A DNA stretch of 44,180 bases, from assembly GCA_937915825.1 (NCBI GenBank), contig CALGGT010000046.1, positions 1-44,180 of the forward strand. Direction: 5' to 3'. A program made the translations under genes and the position numbers. Source of the stretch: an uncultured Eubacterium sp. (GTDB lineage: Bacteria; Bacillota; Clostridia; Lachnospirales; Lachnospiraceae). Positions 17,101-25,729 of this stretch are shown here, piece by piece; within the stretch, counting starts at the first letter, position 1, and each line of letters starts with the position of its first letter. Under the pieces are notes generated by a model, which saw nothing but the letters and a program-made list of their open reading frames with translations, was not told where the DNA came from and searched no databases.

Positions 17101-18370
17101 ATTTCATGTCCTGCCCGCCGATGTCTAAGATACAATCCACTTCCGGCTCGAAGAAGGACGCCGCATAATAATGGGATACCGTCTCGACCTCTCCCTCATC
17201 TAACATAAGGGCGGATTTGATCAAAGCCTCTCCATATCCGGTGGAGCAGGATCGCACGATCTCCACCCCTTCCGGCAGGATCTCATAAATCTCCTTGATC
17301 GCCTTCATCGTGGTTTTCAACGGGCTTCCGTTGTTGCTGTCATAAAACGAATACAACAGCTTCCCGTCCTCGCTGACCAAAGCCACTTTCGTTGTTGTGG
17401 ACCCGGCGTCAATTCCCAGAAAGACCTTCCCTTCGTAATCTGCCAGGTTTCCTTTGGTAACCGAATGTTTGCTATGCCGATCCAAAAAACTTTGGTACTC
17501 GGATGGATCTTTGAACAAAGGCTCCATCCGTTCCACTTCAAATTCCATATGAATGCCATGTTCCAATTCATCCACCAAAGATTTCAGACGGGTGGTCTCC
17601 TCGTATTTGGAGTTCATCGCCGCTCCCGCTGCCGCGAACAAATGGGAATGTTCCGGCGCGATAATGGCATCTCCTTCTAATTTTAACGTACGAATAAAAG
17701 CCTCTTTCAATTCCGTCAGGAAATGCAAGGGCCCTCCTAAAAAGGCAACGTTTCCACGAATGGGCTTTCCACAGGCCAATCCACTGATCGTTTGATTTAC
17801 CACTGCCTGAAAAATAGAGGCACTTAAATCTTCCTTGGATGCCCCTTCGTTGATCAACGGCTGAATGTCTGTTTTCGCGAATACACCACATCGGGCCGCA
17901 ATGGGATAAATCGCCTGATAATTCTTGGCATATTCATTTAATCCGGTGGCGTCTGTCTTTAACAGACTCGCCATCTGGTCAATAAAGGAACCGGTCCCTC
18001 CGGCACAGATTCCATTCATTCGCTGTTCCAGGCCATCGGTAAAATAGATGATCTTAGCATCCTCACCGCCTAACTCAATGGCTACATCGGTTTGAGGCGC
18101 ATAATCCTTTAAGGAAGTAGCAACTGCCACTACTTCCTGTACAAAAGGGATATGTAAATGTTTGGAAATCGTAAGTCCGCCGGAACCGGTGATCATAGGC
18201 GCCAGGTCCATGTCGCCCAGTTCCTGCAGAGCTTCCTTCAAAATATTTTTCAATGTCTCCTGAATATTTGCATAGTGACGCTCATAGGCGGAGAACAAAT
18301 ATTCATTCTTTTCGTTAAGAATTGCGATCTTAACCGTCGTGGATCCGATATCGATACCGACTCTATTCAC
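14123..18370 (-). CDS. Acyl-CoA dehydratase activase, double BcrAD/BadFG type
   Basis: Proteins of this family use ATP to drive low-potential electron transfer to 2-hydroxyacyl-CoA dehydratase or benzoyl-CoA reductase-type enzymes. The 1415-residue product has two ASKHA ATPase modules. The first (about 1 to 260) has VGIDIGSTTVKIAIL and GICAGGTGSFIDQM; the second (about 310 to 570) has FLGIDAGSTTTKVALV and ACSSGCGSFIETF. A cysteine-containing stretch (CKGCTNHCLLTINKF) and a DUF2229/HgdB-like region (about 650 to 1400) follow, with SESECYPAKLAHGH and NNDACYPSLLVVGQ. It starts at a GTG (18370) preceded by AGGGGGT. No dehydratase alpha/beta pair is nearby, so the true client is unknown. Confidence 0.9.
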   Translation of the reverse strand: MNRVGIDIGSTTVKIAILNEKNEYLFSAYERHYANIQETLKNILKEALQELGDMDLAPMITGSGGLTISKHLHIPFVQEVVAVATSLKDYAPQTDVAIELGGEDAKIIYFTDGLEQRMNGICAGGTGSFIDQMASLLKTDATGLNEYAKNYQAIYPIAARCGVFAKTDIQPLINEGASKEDLSASIFQAVVNQTISGLACGKPIRGNVAFLGGPLHFLTELKEAFIRTLKLEGDAIIAPEHSHLFAAAGAAMNSKYEETTRLKSLVDELEHGIHMEFEVERMEPLFKDPSEYQSFLDRHSKHSVTKGNLADYEGKVFLGIDAGSTTTKVALVSEDGKLLYSFYDSNNGSPLKTTMKAIKEIYEILPEGVEIVRSCSTGYGEALIKSALMLDEGEVETVSHYYAASFFEPEVDCILDIGGQDMKCIKIKDNSVDSVQLNEACSSGCGSFIETFAHSLNYDVKDFAKMALFAANPIDLGSRCTVFMNSKVKQAQKEGATVEDISAGLAISVIKNALLKVIKLTDPRDLGTNVVVQGGTFYNDAVLRSFERVSGCRAIRPDIAGIMGAFGAALIARDHYEGQETTMLPLEDIISLKFETSMARCKGCTNHCLLTINKFTGGRQFISGNRCERGLGKERTNKDIPNLFAYKNHRLFSHYKPLRAEEAIRGKVGIPRVLNLYENYPFWFTFFTKLKYQVVVSPKSDRNIYSLGIESIPSESECYPAKLAHGHVSWLLKQGLTYIFYPCVPYEREEFEGAGNHYNCPIVTSYGENIKNNVEELNKGDIEFQNPFVSFQSEKILADELVKYLGEHNGISEAEIRDAAHAGYQELIAAREDIKRKGEEVLKWMEETDHLGIVLAGRPYHIDPEINHGIPELITSYGIAVLTEDSISHLAEINRPTIAMDQWMFHSRLYAAATYVRTRQDLEMIQLNSFGCGLDAVTTDQVNDILTGSGKICTVLKIDEVNNLGAARIRIRSLISAVKDRRRKGITSHVKDAAYHRVVFTEEMRKDYTILAPQMSPIHFDMVLPAMAACGYNLELLPTGEGELEYGLKYVNNDACYPSLLVVGQFMKALLSGKYDPDKTAIIITQTGGGCRATNYIGFIRRALRKAGMSQVPVISLSAGVESNPGFHINYRFLNGAIQALIYGDLFMRVLYRTRPYELVEGSANALHAKWRDICVEAVKHPKKSEFERNIKGIIREFDELPLREGLVKPRVGIVGEILVKYLPAANNHIVELLEAEGAEAVCPDMLDFFMYSAYNNIFKADHLGFKKRTKTLSKAAIWVMEHYRKTMRKELAKTDKFGVPGNIYELAKFAEPFVSTGNMTGEGWFLTGEMIELIHTGTPNIVCTQPFGCLPNHVVGKGVIKQVRKGFPDANIVAVDYDPGASEVNQLNRIKLMLATANERLEENTKEAAYDSNL

Positions 18371-18388
18371 GGTATTACCCCCTAAGAT

Positions 18389-20074
18389 TTATTCCGGTTT
18401 GTTGATAAAACGGTTAATAGCAGAAAAGATTCCGCGAATGGACGCCCGTGTAATATTGGAACTGATTCCTACACCATGGGTTGCTTCCCCGGTCTCTTCA
18501 TTCAATAAATGAATGTAGGCCGCTGCCTGGGCGTTGGACCCGCGCTGTAACGCATGCTCACTGTAGTCCAGTACCTTGATCTCGATTCCAACTGCCTTTT
18601 GCATGCCTCGTTGAACCGCGTTGATCGGGCCATTCCCTTCTGCTTCCAATCTCTTCTCCACACCGTGATCCGTATAAACCAATTCAATGTGGGTATCAAA
18701 TTCGTTATCTTCCTCCGACTCATCGCTTAAGTCGTCCACCTTTAATTTCTTAAAATGATAGGGCTCTTTCTGATCGATGTAAAGGCGCTTGAACTCCTTC
18801 ATAATGGTTTCCGGGGCTACTTCCCCGGTTTTCTCGGAAATCTTCTGAATCACTTCCGAGAACTCTCCGTGCATACTCTTCGGCAATTTAAATCCAAAAT
18901 AGTTATCCATCACAAAGGCAACACCGCCCTTCCCGGACTGGCTGTTAATACGAACAATGGGCTCATATTCTCTTCCCAGATCCGCCGGATCAATGGGTAA
19001 GTAGGGAACCGCCCACACGCCGTCCTGACGCTCGGCCATGGCCTGTACTCCCTTGTTGATCGCATCCTGATGAGAGCCGGAAAAAGCGGTAAATACCAGC
19101 TTTCCCGCATAAGGATGACGCATATCCATCTTCATTTTATTGCAACGTTCGTATACCTCGATCAATTCATTGACATTCTCAATATCCAATTCCGGATTGA
19201 TCCCCTGGGAGAACATATTGTACGCAATATTTAAAATGTCCACATTTCCGGTTCTCTCCCCGTTTCCGAACATGGTGCCTTCCACACGATCCGCGCCGGC
19301 CAGTAACGCCAACTCCGCCGATGCCACCGCAGTACCACGGTCATTATGGGGATGCACACTTAAGATCACCCGTTCCCGATCCGTAAAATGGGTAGACATC
19401 CACTCGATCCGGTCGGCAAATACGTTCGGCGTTGTCATCTCCACTGTCGACGGAAGATTAATGATCACCGGTTCCTCCTTGGTAGCGCCCCACTCATCCA
19501 ATACCGCCTCGCACACCTCTAACGCATAATCCAACTCCGTTCCGGTAAAGCTCTCCGGCGAGTACTCTAAGATCAGTTTTCCATCGTATTCGTCGCGATA
19601 TTTCTTAACCATGCGAACCCCGTCAATGGCAATCTGCTTGATCTCATCCTTGGACATGTGAAATACCACGTCCCGCTGCAACGTGGAGGTAGAGTTATAA
19701 ATATGGAATATGGTTTTCGGCACGCCCTTAATGGATTCAAAGGTTTTCTTAACCAAATGCTCTCTGCACTGGGTCAATACCTGGATCGACATGTCGTCCG
19801 GGATCATCTTTCTTTCCACCAGCTGGCGTAAGAAATCGTACTCAATCTGAGAAGCACTGGGGAATCCCACTTCGATCTCACGGATCCCGATCTTCATCAG
19901 TTCTTTGTAAAAGTCAATTTTCTCTTCCACCACCATCGGTTCGATCAACGCCTGGTTCCCATCGCGCAGATCCACGCTGCACCAGATCGGCGCTTTCTGA
20001 ATCTCTTTATTGGGCCAGGTTCTTTCCGGAAAGTGCTCCACCGGCACTCTTCTGTACTTTTTGTAATTTAACAT
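18389..20074 (-). CDS. leuA: 2-isopropylmalate synthase, LeuA2 type
   Basis: LeuA condenses acetyl-CoA with 2-oxoisovalerate, the first committed step of leucine synthesis. The 561-residue product has the LeuA2-type N-terminus (MLNYKKYRRVPVEHFPERTWPN). The catalytic TIM barrel has WCSVDLRDGNQALIEPM and the metal-binding HPHNDRGTAVA. The C-terminal part (from about 430) is the LeuA dimer/regulatory domain that normally mediates leucine feedback. No T-box or leader peptide is visible upstream; instead three copies of a 10-bp repeat precede the start. The other leu genes are not in the window. The activase gene begins 18 bases downstream. Confidence 0.95.
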   Translation of the reverse strand: MLNYKKYRRVPVEHFPERTWPNKEIQKAPIWCSVDLRDGNQALIEPMVVEEKIDFYKELMKIGIREIEVGFPSASQIEYDFLRQLVERKMIPDDMSIQVLTQCREHLVKKTFESIKGVPKTIFHIYNSTSTLQRDVVFHMSKDEIKQIAIDGVRMVKKYRDEYDGKLILEYSPESFTGTELDYALEVCEAVLDEWGATKEEPVIINLPSTVEMTTPNVFADRIEWMSTHFTDRERVILSVHPHNDRGTAVASAELALLAGADRVEGTMFGNGERTGNVDILNIAYNMFSQGINPELDIENVNELIEVYERCNKMKMDMRHPYAGKLVFTAFSGSHQDAINKGVQAMAERQDGVWAVPYLPIDPADLGREYEPIVRINSQSGKGGVAFVMDNYFGFKLPKSMHGEFSEVIQKISEKTGEVAPETIMKEFKRLYIDQKEPYHFKKLKVDDLSDESEEDNEFDTHIELVYTDHGVEKRLEAEGNGPINAVQRGMQKAVGIEIKVLDYSEHALQRGSNAQAAAYIHLLNEETGEATHGVGISSNITRASIRGIFSAINRFINKPE

Positions 20075-20086
20075 AGTTCTTCCTTC

Positions 20087-20116
20087 TTTCTCTTACTTTC
20101 TCTTACTTTCTCTTAC
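20087..20116 (-). repeat. Three tandem 10-bp repeats upstream of leuA
   Basis: TTTCTCTTAC on the plus strand is repeated three times exactly, reading GTAAGAGAAA on the coding strand. It lies between cdaR and leuA and runs into the purine-rich leuA ribosome binding region, so a change in copy number would alter the leader directly upstream of the start. Confidence 0.9.
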
Positions 20117-20168
20117 TTTTCTTTTATATCTCATCAACGTTTTGTTGTAATAGGAAGCATTGATATTT

Positions 20169-21446
20169 TTACGAAGGCGCCTCCGTACTGGCTGCTCCAT
20201 TTCCATCCAGGGAGGAGGAATAGATCATCACTTCCGCGGTTACATTTTTCTTTAACCGCACACCCGCAGGCAGCTCAAACTGGATCAATAACCGATAGGT
20301 TCCTTCCGATAAGCCGGTTACATCCATACTCGGCTTTAGATCGGACATGGTGATTTTCTGCAATTTGCTTTCCCTCCCCAGGATCACCAATTTATGCCGT
20401 TCTTCACTGTTGGTGAATGTAATGGAATCATCGGAAGAAAGGTTATTTACGGTAATGTCACTGTTACTAAACGTGAACGCCCTCTGCCCTTTCTTCTGAA
20501 TGTCACAGGTGATCACCAACACGGAATCTCCTTCATTCTTTAATTTACATCCATCCGGCAGATATTCGCTTAACTCCACTTCCTTCACCACGTCCTCGCT
20601 GGCACCTTCCACGGAAATAGGGATTTCAATCTTCTTGATCTTGCGAATGTCTTTCTCATCCCCGGCGACTCCCACGCTCTTTAACGTGTAATCCACGCCG
20701 GTATTTACGTACCCTTCTGCCGGCGTCCCCGATACATTCACATGAATGGGAACTTCTACAACCGGAAGGATCTGAATGGATACTTCGGATTGTTTCTTAC
20801 TAAGCGTAACGCTGTTGCTATCCATGACCCCGCCGCTTGCATCATAGAGATACAGGGATTCTTTCAGGTCAAATCCTTCCTTTTCCCCATTCAGGGTAAC
20901 CAAGGCTCCCACATGATCAATCTTTTCGATCACGGATGCGGGTCCGGAAACTTCCACCATGGAAGGATTACAAGAAACATCTCCCAGAACGTATCCCTGA
21001 TCCAGCTCACCTTCCGTATCCACCGTCACCCGGAATTTCTCGCTGACTTTCTCTTCCAGCGAGATCCTCATCACCGCGCTCCGGCTGTCAATCTCCACAT
21101 GTGCGGTGTGATCGGCATTCAAGGAAACATCAATCTCCGTTGTATTAATGGTAGAGAGCTTACTGAGGTCTGCCGTCGCACTAAAATCGTCCGCCGTCAA
21201 TCCCTCGATCTCACTCCTTTTTCCTTTTACGGTAAAATCCACCTTATCTCCATCCAGGATGGTATAGACATGGTTGGAACCTAAGATTACATTCTCATTT
21301 AAGACTTCCACCTCTACGTTGCGAAAACTCCGGGTCGTTGTAGGATCAATGGCATTGACGATCAGAATCCATAATAAAAGGGCAACGACCAAGGATACAA
21401 ATTTCAATATTAGATTATTTGTAATTATGTTTTTGCCTTTCTTCAT
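20169..21446 (-). CDS. cdaR: CdaA regulatory protein CdaR (YbbR domains)
   Basis: CdaR is a membrane-anchored extracytoplasmic regulator of the diadenylate cyclase CdaA. The 425-residue product starts with a basic N-terminus and one membrane helix (about 12 to 32, LKFVSLVVALLLWILIVNAI). Repeated YbbR domains follow outside the cell; segments such as SEKFRVTVDTEGELDQGYVLGDV and EVPIHVNVSGTPAEGYVNTG show the repeat pattern. The C-terminus (SSSLDGNGAASTEAPS) is low-complexity. The gene lies directly after cdaA, as in most Firmicutes, and is probably in the same transcript. Confidence 0.93.
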   Translation of the reverse strand: MKKGKNIITNNLILKFVSLVVALLLWILIVNAIDPTTTRSFRNVEVEVLNENVILGSNHVYTILDGDKVDFTVKGKRSEIEGLTADDFSATADLSKLSTINTTEIDVSLNADHTAHVEIDSRSAVMRISLEEKVSEKFRVTVDTEGELDQGYVLGDVSCNPSMVEVSGPASVIEKIDHVGALVTLNGEKEGFDLKESLYLYDASGGVMDSNSVTLSKKQSEVSIQILPVVEVPIHVNVSGTPAEGYVNTGVDYTLKSVGVAGDEKDIRKIKKIEIPISVEGASEDVVKEVELSEYLPDGCKLKNEGDSVLVITCDIQKKGQRAFTFSNSDITVNNLSSDDSITFTNSEERHKLVILGRESKLQKITMSDLKPSMDVTGLSEGTYRLLIQFELPAGVRLKKNVTAEVMIYSSSLDGNGAASTEAPS

Positions 21447-21498
21447 GCCAAAACTCCTTACGATTCAAACCCGGCGCACAAAGTTCTGCCGCCGATAA

Positions 21499-22353
21499 CT
21501 ATCTATCTTTCTTCCACCACTTTTGATCCGAAATACTAACCGTTCGCTTCGCTACCATATGCAGCATCTGATCCAGGCGGTTTTTGGTAATGTTTCGTTC
21601 CAACACGCCTTCCTTGGCTACCGACACATAACCGGTCTCCTCCGAAACCACGATGGTCAGCGAATCGGAAACCTCACTGATTCCCAACGCCGCCCTGTGC
21701 CTGGTTCCCAATTCCTTACTGACTTTAAAATTATTGGAAAGGGGCAAATAACAAGTAGCCGCTACAATGCGGTTCTCCCGTAGAATTACGGCACCATCAT
21801 GTAACGGGGTATTGTGCTCAAAAATATTGATCAACAATTGACTGCTGATCTCTGAATCCAGCGGGATACCGGACACTTCCTGATCCCTGCATTGGATTTC
21901 CTGTTCCACCACAATTAAGGCACCGGTCTTCACCTTAGCCATGGCAAAGGTGGCGGTTGAAATCGCCTCCAGACTTTTTCTGGAATACCGCCTCTTCTTA
22001 TCATCTTTCTCCGTCCCGGGTGTAAGAGACGCAAACGACCTTCTCCCGATCTGCTCTAACGCGTTTCGGAATTCCGGCTGGAAGATAACCACCAACGCCG
22101 TTAATCCCAGGATCATAACATTGCGGTACAACCAAAGAAGAACGTCCATATTAAAGACCACAGCTACCACCCATACCAACACAATGACGATCACACCCTT
22201 TAACAACACCCAGGCTCTGGTATCCTTGATCCATACAATAATATGGTAAACACAAAAAGCCAGGATGATGATTTCCACGATGTCAACAAGGTTGATCTGC
22301 GGAACTCTCAGCCAGGTCAGATAGTTCTCGAAATAACTTTTCAATTGTTCCAC
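21499..22353 (-). CDS. cdaA: Diadenylate cyclase CdaA
   Basis: CdaA makes the second messenger c-di-AMP from two ATP. The 284-residue product has three N-terminal membrane helices (within residues 20 to 95). The DAC domain follows with the hallmark DGA (HDGAVILRENRIVAA) and RHR (LGTRHRAALGISEVSD) motifs, both intact. It starts at a GTG with AGGGAG 7 bases upstream. It is followed by cdaR and preceded by two small membrane-protein genes. No glmM is adjacent, unlike in Bacillus, where cdaA-cdaR-glmM are together. Confidence 0.95.
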   Translation of the reverse strand: MEQLKSYFENYLTWLRVPQINLVDIVEIIILAFCVYHIIVWIKDTRAWVLLKGVIVIVLVWVVAVVFNMDVLLWLYRNVMILGLTALVVIFQPEFRNALEQIGRRSFASLTPGTEKDDKKRRYSRKSLEAISTATFAMAKVKTGALIVVEQEIQCRDQEVSGIPLDSEISSQLLINIFEHNTPLHDGAVILRENRIVAATCYLPLSNNFKVSKELGTRHRAALGISEVSDSLTIVVSEETGYVSVAKEGVLERNITKNRLDQMLHMVAKRTVSISDQKWWKKDR

Positions 22354-22365
22354 AAAATCACTCCC

Positions 22366-23301
22366 TTATTTCAAATGGGTTACTTGTTTTTCCCCTTTGG
22401 ATATTTTTAATTTCGGGATCGCGTCCACATAGTAGTAATAATCATCGTCCTCAAATTGTAAACGTCTGGCTCTGTGGTAATCCAGGGAGAATCGGAAGAA
22501 TTGCACCACAATGGCAATGCATAATCCGATTAAAGTTCCGGACGTTACCGTACCTAAATGAATGTTCTCTACCTTGAATAAATTTCCCAATTCGATCACG
22601 CTCAGAGCATAGATCACAGCACCCACGCTGATTCCCACGTAGGAAGAATAGGAGAATTTCATCTTACGGATCACATAGGTGACCAGAAGCGTAAGAGAAA
22701 TGGCAATGGCATAGACATAGATTTCCTTTTTCCCCATAATGTATTGAAAAAGATGCTGCAATCCCTGCAGCGTATTCTCCTGATCCACGATCCCCTGGGA
22801 ATATTGATAATAATCCTCAAAACTTTCCAGGATATAGTGAAATACCACGCCCATGGCACATGCCGGGATCATGGTAGGCGCAAACATCAGACCCGCGATC
22901 AACGGAACCGCGCCGATCACATTCCATTTCCATAAGGCGATCATGGCAATAATGACTACGCTTTGATAGGACGAAAATCTCCCCAGCAACAACAAATAGA
23001 TCAAAACGATCAATCCCGCCCCCGCAGCTGCAATATAAGACACCTTACTGATCTCCATGAAGATCAAAACCGTCGCAAAAAAAGCACTGACTCCAATGGG
23101 AAAGAACGCTCCCACTACCGCAAGCAGCAAGATCATCGGAACCGCATACTTGGCCACTTCCGTCCGATACGGATATTCCGTGATCAACATAAAATAAATC
23201 GTGGAAGCCAATATCACATGCATCAACGGGCGAATCCATCGATCGTTCTTCTCAAAAAAGTTTTTAATTCTGGCCTTGACGCCGTATAACGCCATCATCA
23301 T
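22366..23301 (-). CDS. Polytopic membrane protein upstream of cdaA
   Basis: This 311-residue protein has about eight hydrophobic segments, including YAVPMILLLAVVGAFFPIGVSAFF and VYAIAISLTLLVTYVIR. Its cytoplasmic tail is acidic, with EDDDYYYYVDAIPKLKIS. I cannot name the family with confidence; it superficially resembles transporter permeases, but no ATPase or binding protein is nearby. The start overlaps the stop of the 136-residue gene upstream (ATGA), and GGAGGG stands 9 bases before the first of three consecutive ATGs. It ends 12 bases before cdaA, so co-transcription with the c-di-AMP genes is likely. Confidence 0.8.
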   Translation of the reverse strand: MMMALYGVKARIKNFFEKNDRWIRPLMHVILASTIYFMLITEYPYRTEVAKYAVPMILLLAVVGAFFPIGVSAFFATVLIFMEISKVSYIAAAGAGLIVLIYLLLLGRFSSYQSVVIIAMIALWKWNVIGAVPLIAGLMFAPTMIPACAMGVVFHYILESFEDYYQYSQGIVDQENTLQGLQHLFQYIMGKKEIYVYAIAISLTLLVTYVIRKMKFSYSSYVGISVGAVIYALSVIELGNLFKVENIHLGTVTSGTLIGLCIAIVVQFFRFSLDYHRARRLQFEDDDYYYYVDAIPKLKISKGEKQVTHLK

Positions 23302-23708
23302 AGGGAACGGCCCTCCTCTTCCTCTTCTTTATAATAATCCATCAGTTCCTGCAAGGTTGCGTAGTATCCCTTTACCCTCTTCTTCGATGCTTCATAAGAA
23401 GACAGGGCAAGACAGAAGGAAATAATGACACTGATCACAAGACATCCGCCATATATGAAGGCCAGGCGGATCCCCAACGTATGGTAATCCAACTCCAGCG
23501 CGTTGGCAATTAGATATTCCAGATTGTACGCGCCATATAAGACCACTCCTAATATGACAGCTATGGTTACGCAAAACACCGTCTTCAACACCTGATAGCG
23601 AATGTAGTCCCACTTATAGAACTTCGTTCGCTTGGTATCTAACTTTCCAATGGATTGCTCATAGTCCGCCAACCGGATCATCAATTTGGTTTTTTCCTCT
23701 GTTAACAT
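23298..23708 (-). CDS. Small two-helix membrane protein
   Basis: A 136-residue protein that I do not recognise. A helical N-terminus (about 1 to 45) is followed by two membrane segments (about 48 to 70, and 88 to 110), then a coiled-coil-like acidic tail (KGYYATLQELMDYYKEEEEEGRSL). Its stop overlaps the start of the next membrane-protein gene by 4 bases, so the two are translationally coupled and may act together. It lies between thrS and the cdaA-cdaR pair. Confidence 0.78.
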   Translation of the reverse strand: MLTEEKTKLMIRLADYEQSIGKLDTKRTKFYKWDYIRYQVLKTVFCVTIAVILGVVLYGAYNLEYLIANALELDYHTLGIRLAFIYGGCLVISVIISFCLALSSYEASKKRVKGYYATLQELMDYYKEEEEEGRSL

Positions 23709-23786
23709 AACTTACAACACCTCACAAGTCCCTCTTATCATCATAACATAAAATGAGGAAGAAGGAAAGACCTTGAACCATCATTT

Positions 23787-25550
23787 TTACAAACGGTCAA
23801 TGATTTCCAGCGTATGCTCCTCGTTCATCTTCTTACACATAGCTAAGAACGTATCCAATGGAACATTTTGCACCTGCTTGTTGGAACCGCGCAAGTTAAT
23901 GGAAACCGTCCGCTCACTTTGCTCTCTGTCACCCAACACGATAATGTAAGGATCCTTGTAATTCTTGAATTTCTTAATCTTATCCTTCATGTTCTTGGAA
24001 GAATAATCCGCTTCCACACGAATCCCCTGTTCTTCCAATATAGCTGCCACTTCCTTCGCATAGTCGCAATGCTCCTCACGAATGGGGACAATGCCTACCT
24101 GCTTCGGGGACAACCAGAAGGGAAAAGCACCTTTGAAGTTCTCAATGATGATTCCAAGGAACCGCTCCAGGGACCCGAAGATCGCCCGATGGATCAATAC
24201 CGGCTGTTTGTTCTCGCCGTCGGCGTCCGTATATTTACAACCAAAATTGTTGGGAAGTTGGAAATCCAGCTGAATGGTACCCATCTGCCACTCACGACCT
24301 AAACAATCTTTCATTTGCAGGTCGATCTTAGGACCGTAGAACGCACCGTCTCCTTCGTTGATCTCAAAATTTCCTTCCCCGTATTGTTCCGTTAAGATTT
24401 CTTTCAGAGCCTCCTCTGCCTTATCCCAAAGAGCCGGGTCTCCCATGAAATCATCCGGTCTGGTGGAAAGCTCGGCCCGGTACGTTAACCCGAACGTATC
24501 GTAGATCTCACCGGCTATTTCCATGATGTCCGCGATTTCATCTTTGATCATATCCTCCGTTAAGAAGGTATGATCGTCGTCCTGACGGAACATTTGCACA
24601 CGGAACAAGCCATTTAACTCACCGGATTTTTCCTTTCGATGTACCGTAGACGTCTCACTGTATCGAATGGGAAGTTCTTTGTAGCTGTGATTCTCCCGAT
24701 TGTAGACCATAATGGCATTGGGACAGTTCATCGGCTTTAAGCCATAGATTCCCTTTTCTTCATCTCCTACCAGGAACATATTTTCCTGATAATGATCCCA
24801 ATGTCCGCTGGTTACCCACAAATCCTTGCTATTTAATACCGGAGCGCTGATTTCCTCGTAACCGTGCCGAATGTGGATTTTTCTCCAATAATCAAGCAAC
24901 GCGCTGTACATCGCCCATCCACGGGGCAGCCAATAAGGCATTCCCGGCGCGCTTTCATGAAACATAAAGAGATCCAACTGAGGACCTACCTTTTTATGGT
25001 CTCGCTCCATGGCTTCCTTGATGAAATTCAAATGTGCCTTTAATTCCTGTTTGTTCGGGAACGCATACAAATAAATACGCTGCATGGAATCCTTTGTCTC
25101 ATCCCCGCGCCAATAAGCGCCGGAAGCGGATTTAACCTGGAACGCCGTTCCCAATAATTCCTGCGAATTGTCTACATGAGGTCCGCGGCATAAATCCACA
25201 TAGTCCTCTCCCGTGTAATAAATGGTGATCACTTCATCCTCAGGCATTTCCTGGATCAGCTCGGTTTTAAATTTCTGATCTTTGAACAATTCCAAAGCCT
25301 CTTCCCGCGTTACCACTTTTCTGGTCCAATCCTCTTTTCTTTTCAGGATCTCCCGCATTTTGTCCTCAATGGTTTTGTAATCCTCTTTCGTGATCGGACG
25401 AGGCAGCACAAAATCATAATAACACCCGTCAGAAATCTGGGGTCCAATGGAAAATTGCACATTTTCCTTTCCAAAAATCTCAATGACGGCCTTCGCCATC
25501 ACATGCGCCAGAGAATGGCGGTACAGCCCTAAAAATTCTTCTCGTTCCAT
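23787..25550 (-). CDS. thrS: Threonyl-tRNA synthetase lacking a TGS domain
   Basis: ThrS charges tRNA-Thr. The 587-residue product begins with MEREEFLGLYRHSLAHVMAKA. This corresponds to the start of the editing (SAD) region, so the N-terminal TGS domain found in most ThrS (~640 residues) is absent, as in many Clostridia. The editing motif HxxxH is present, and CRGPHVDNSQ lies in the SAD domain. Catalytic class II motifs include NCPNAIMVYNRENHSYKELPIR and EKSGELNGLFRVQMFRQDD, followed by an anticodon-binding domain. The ATG at 25550 follows GGAGGATTT; a longer frame to 25787 adds unrelated residues and runs through the promoter. No T-box leader is visible. Confidence 0.96.
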   Translation of the reverse strand: MEREEFLGLYRHSLAHVMAKAVIEIFGKENVQFSIGPQISDGCYYDFVLPRPITKEDYKTIEDKMREILKRKEDWTRKVVTREEALELFKDQKFKTELIQEMPEDEVITIYYTGEDYVDLCRGPHVDNSQELLGTAFQVKSASGAYWRGDETKDSMQRIYLYAFPNKQELKAHLNFIKEAMERDHKKVGPQLDLFMFHESAPGMPYWLPRGWAMYSALLDYWRKIHIRHGYEEISAPVLNSKDLWVTSGHWDHYQENMFLVGDEEKGIYGLKPMNCPNAIMVYNRENHSYKELPIRYSETSTVHRKEKSGELNGLFRVQMFRQDDDHTFLTEDMIKDEIADIMEIAGEIYDTFGLTYRAELSTRPDDFMGDPALWDKAEEALKEILTEQYGEGNFEINEGDGAFYGPKIDLQMKDCLGREWQMGTIQLDFQLPNNFGCKYTDADGENKQPVLIHRAIFGSLERFLGIIIENFKGAFPFWLSPKQVGIVPIREEHCDYAKEVAAILEEQGIRVEADYSSKNMKDKIKKFKNYKDPYIIVLGDREQSERTVSINLRGSNKQVQNVPLDTFLAMCKKMNEEHTLEIIDRL

Positions 25551-25566
25551 AAATCCTCCTATATCT

Positions 25567-25582
25567 ACAGGGCTCTCCCTGT
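25567..25582 (-). promoter_or_regulatory. Short hairpin in thrS leader
   Basis: ACAGGG and CCCTGT form a 6-bp stem with a 4-nt loop in the leader, ending 16 bases before the start codon and close to the ribosome binding site. It could affect translation, but nothing else supports this. Confidence 0.35.
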
Positions 25583-25617
25583 AATAAAACAAAATGAATG
25601 ATAACATATAATATTGC

Positions 25618-25646
25618 ATTATAAACGAATTCTCCCTAAAATGCAA
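25618..25646 (-). promoter_or_regulatory. Sigma-A-type promoter of thrS
   Basis: The minus strand carries -35 TTGCAT (25641 to 25646), a 17-base spacer and a perfect -10 TATAAT (25618 to 25623). The predicted leader is about 60 nt. This supports the thrS start at 25550. Confidence 0.8.
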
Positions 25647-25729
25647 CCCTTTTCGGGGGTTCTGTAGAATGAGTCGTGGATTCTTTTTAACACTAAGATG
25701 GTTCCATTCGGGGCCCGCTCTCGCTAAAA

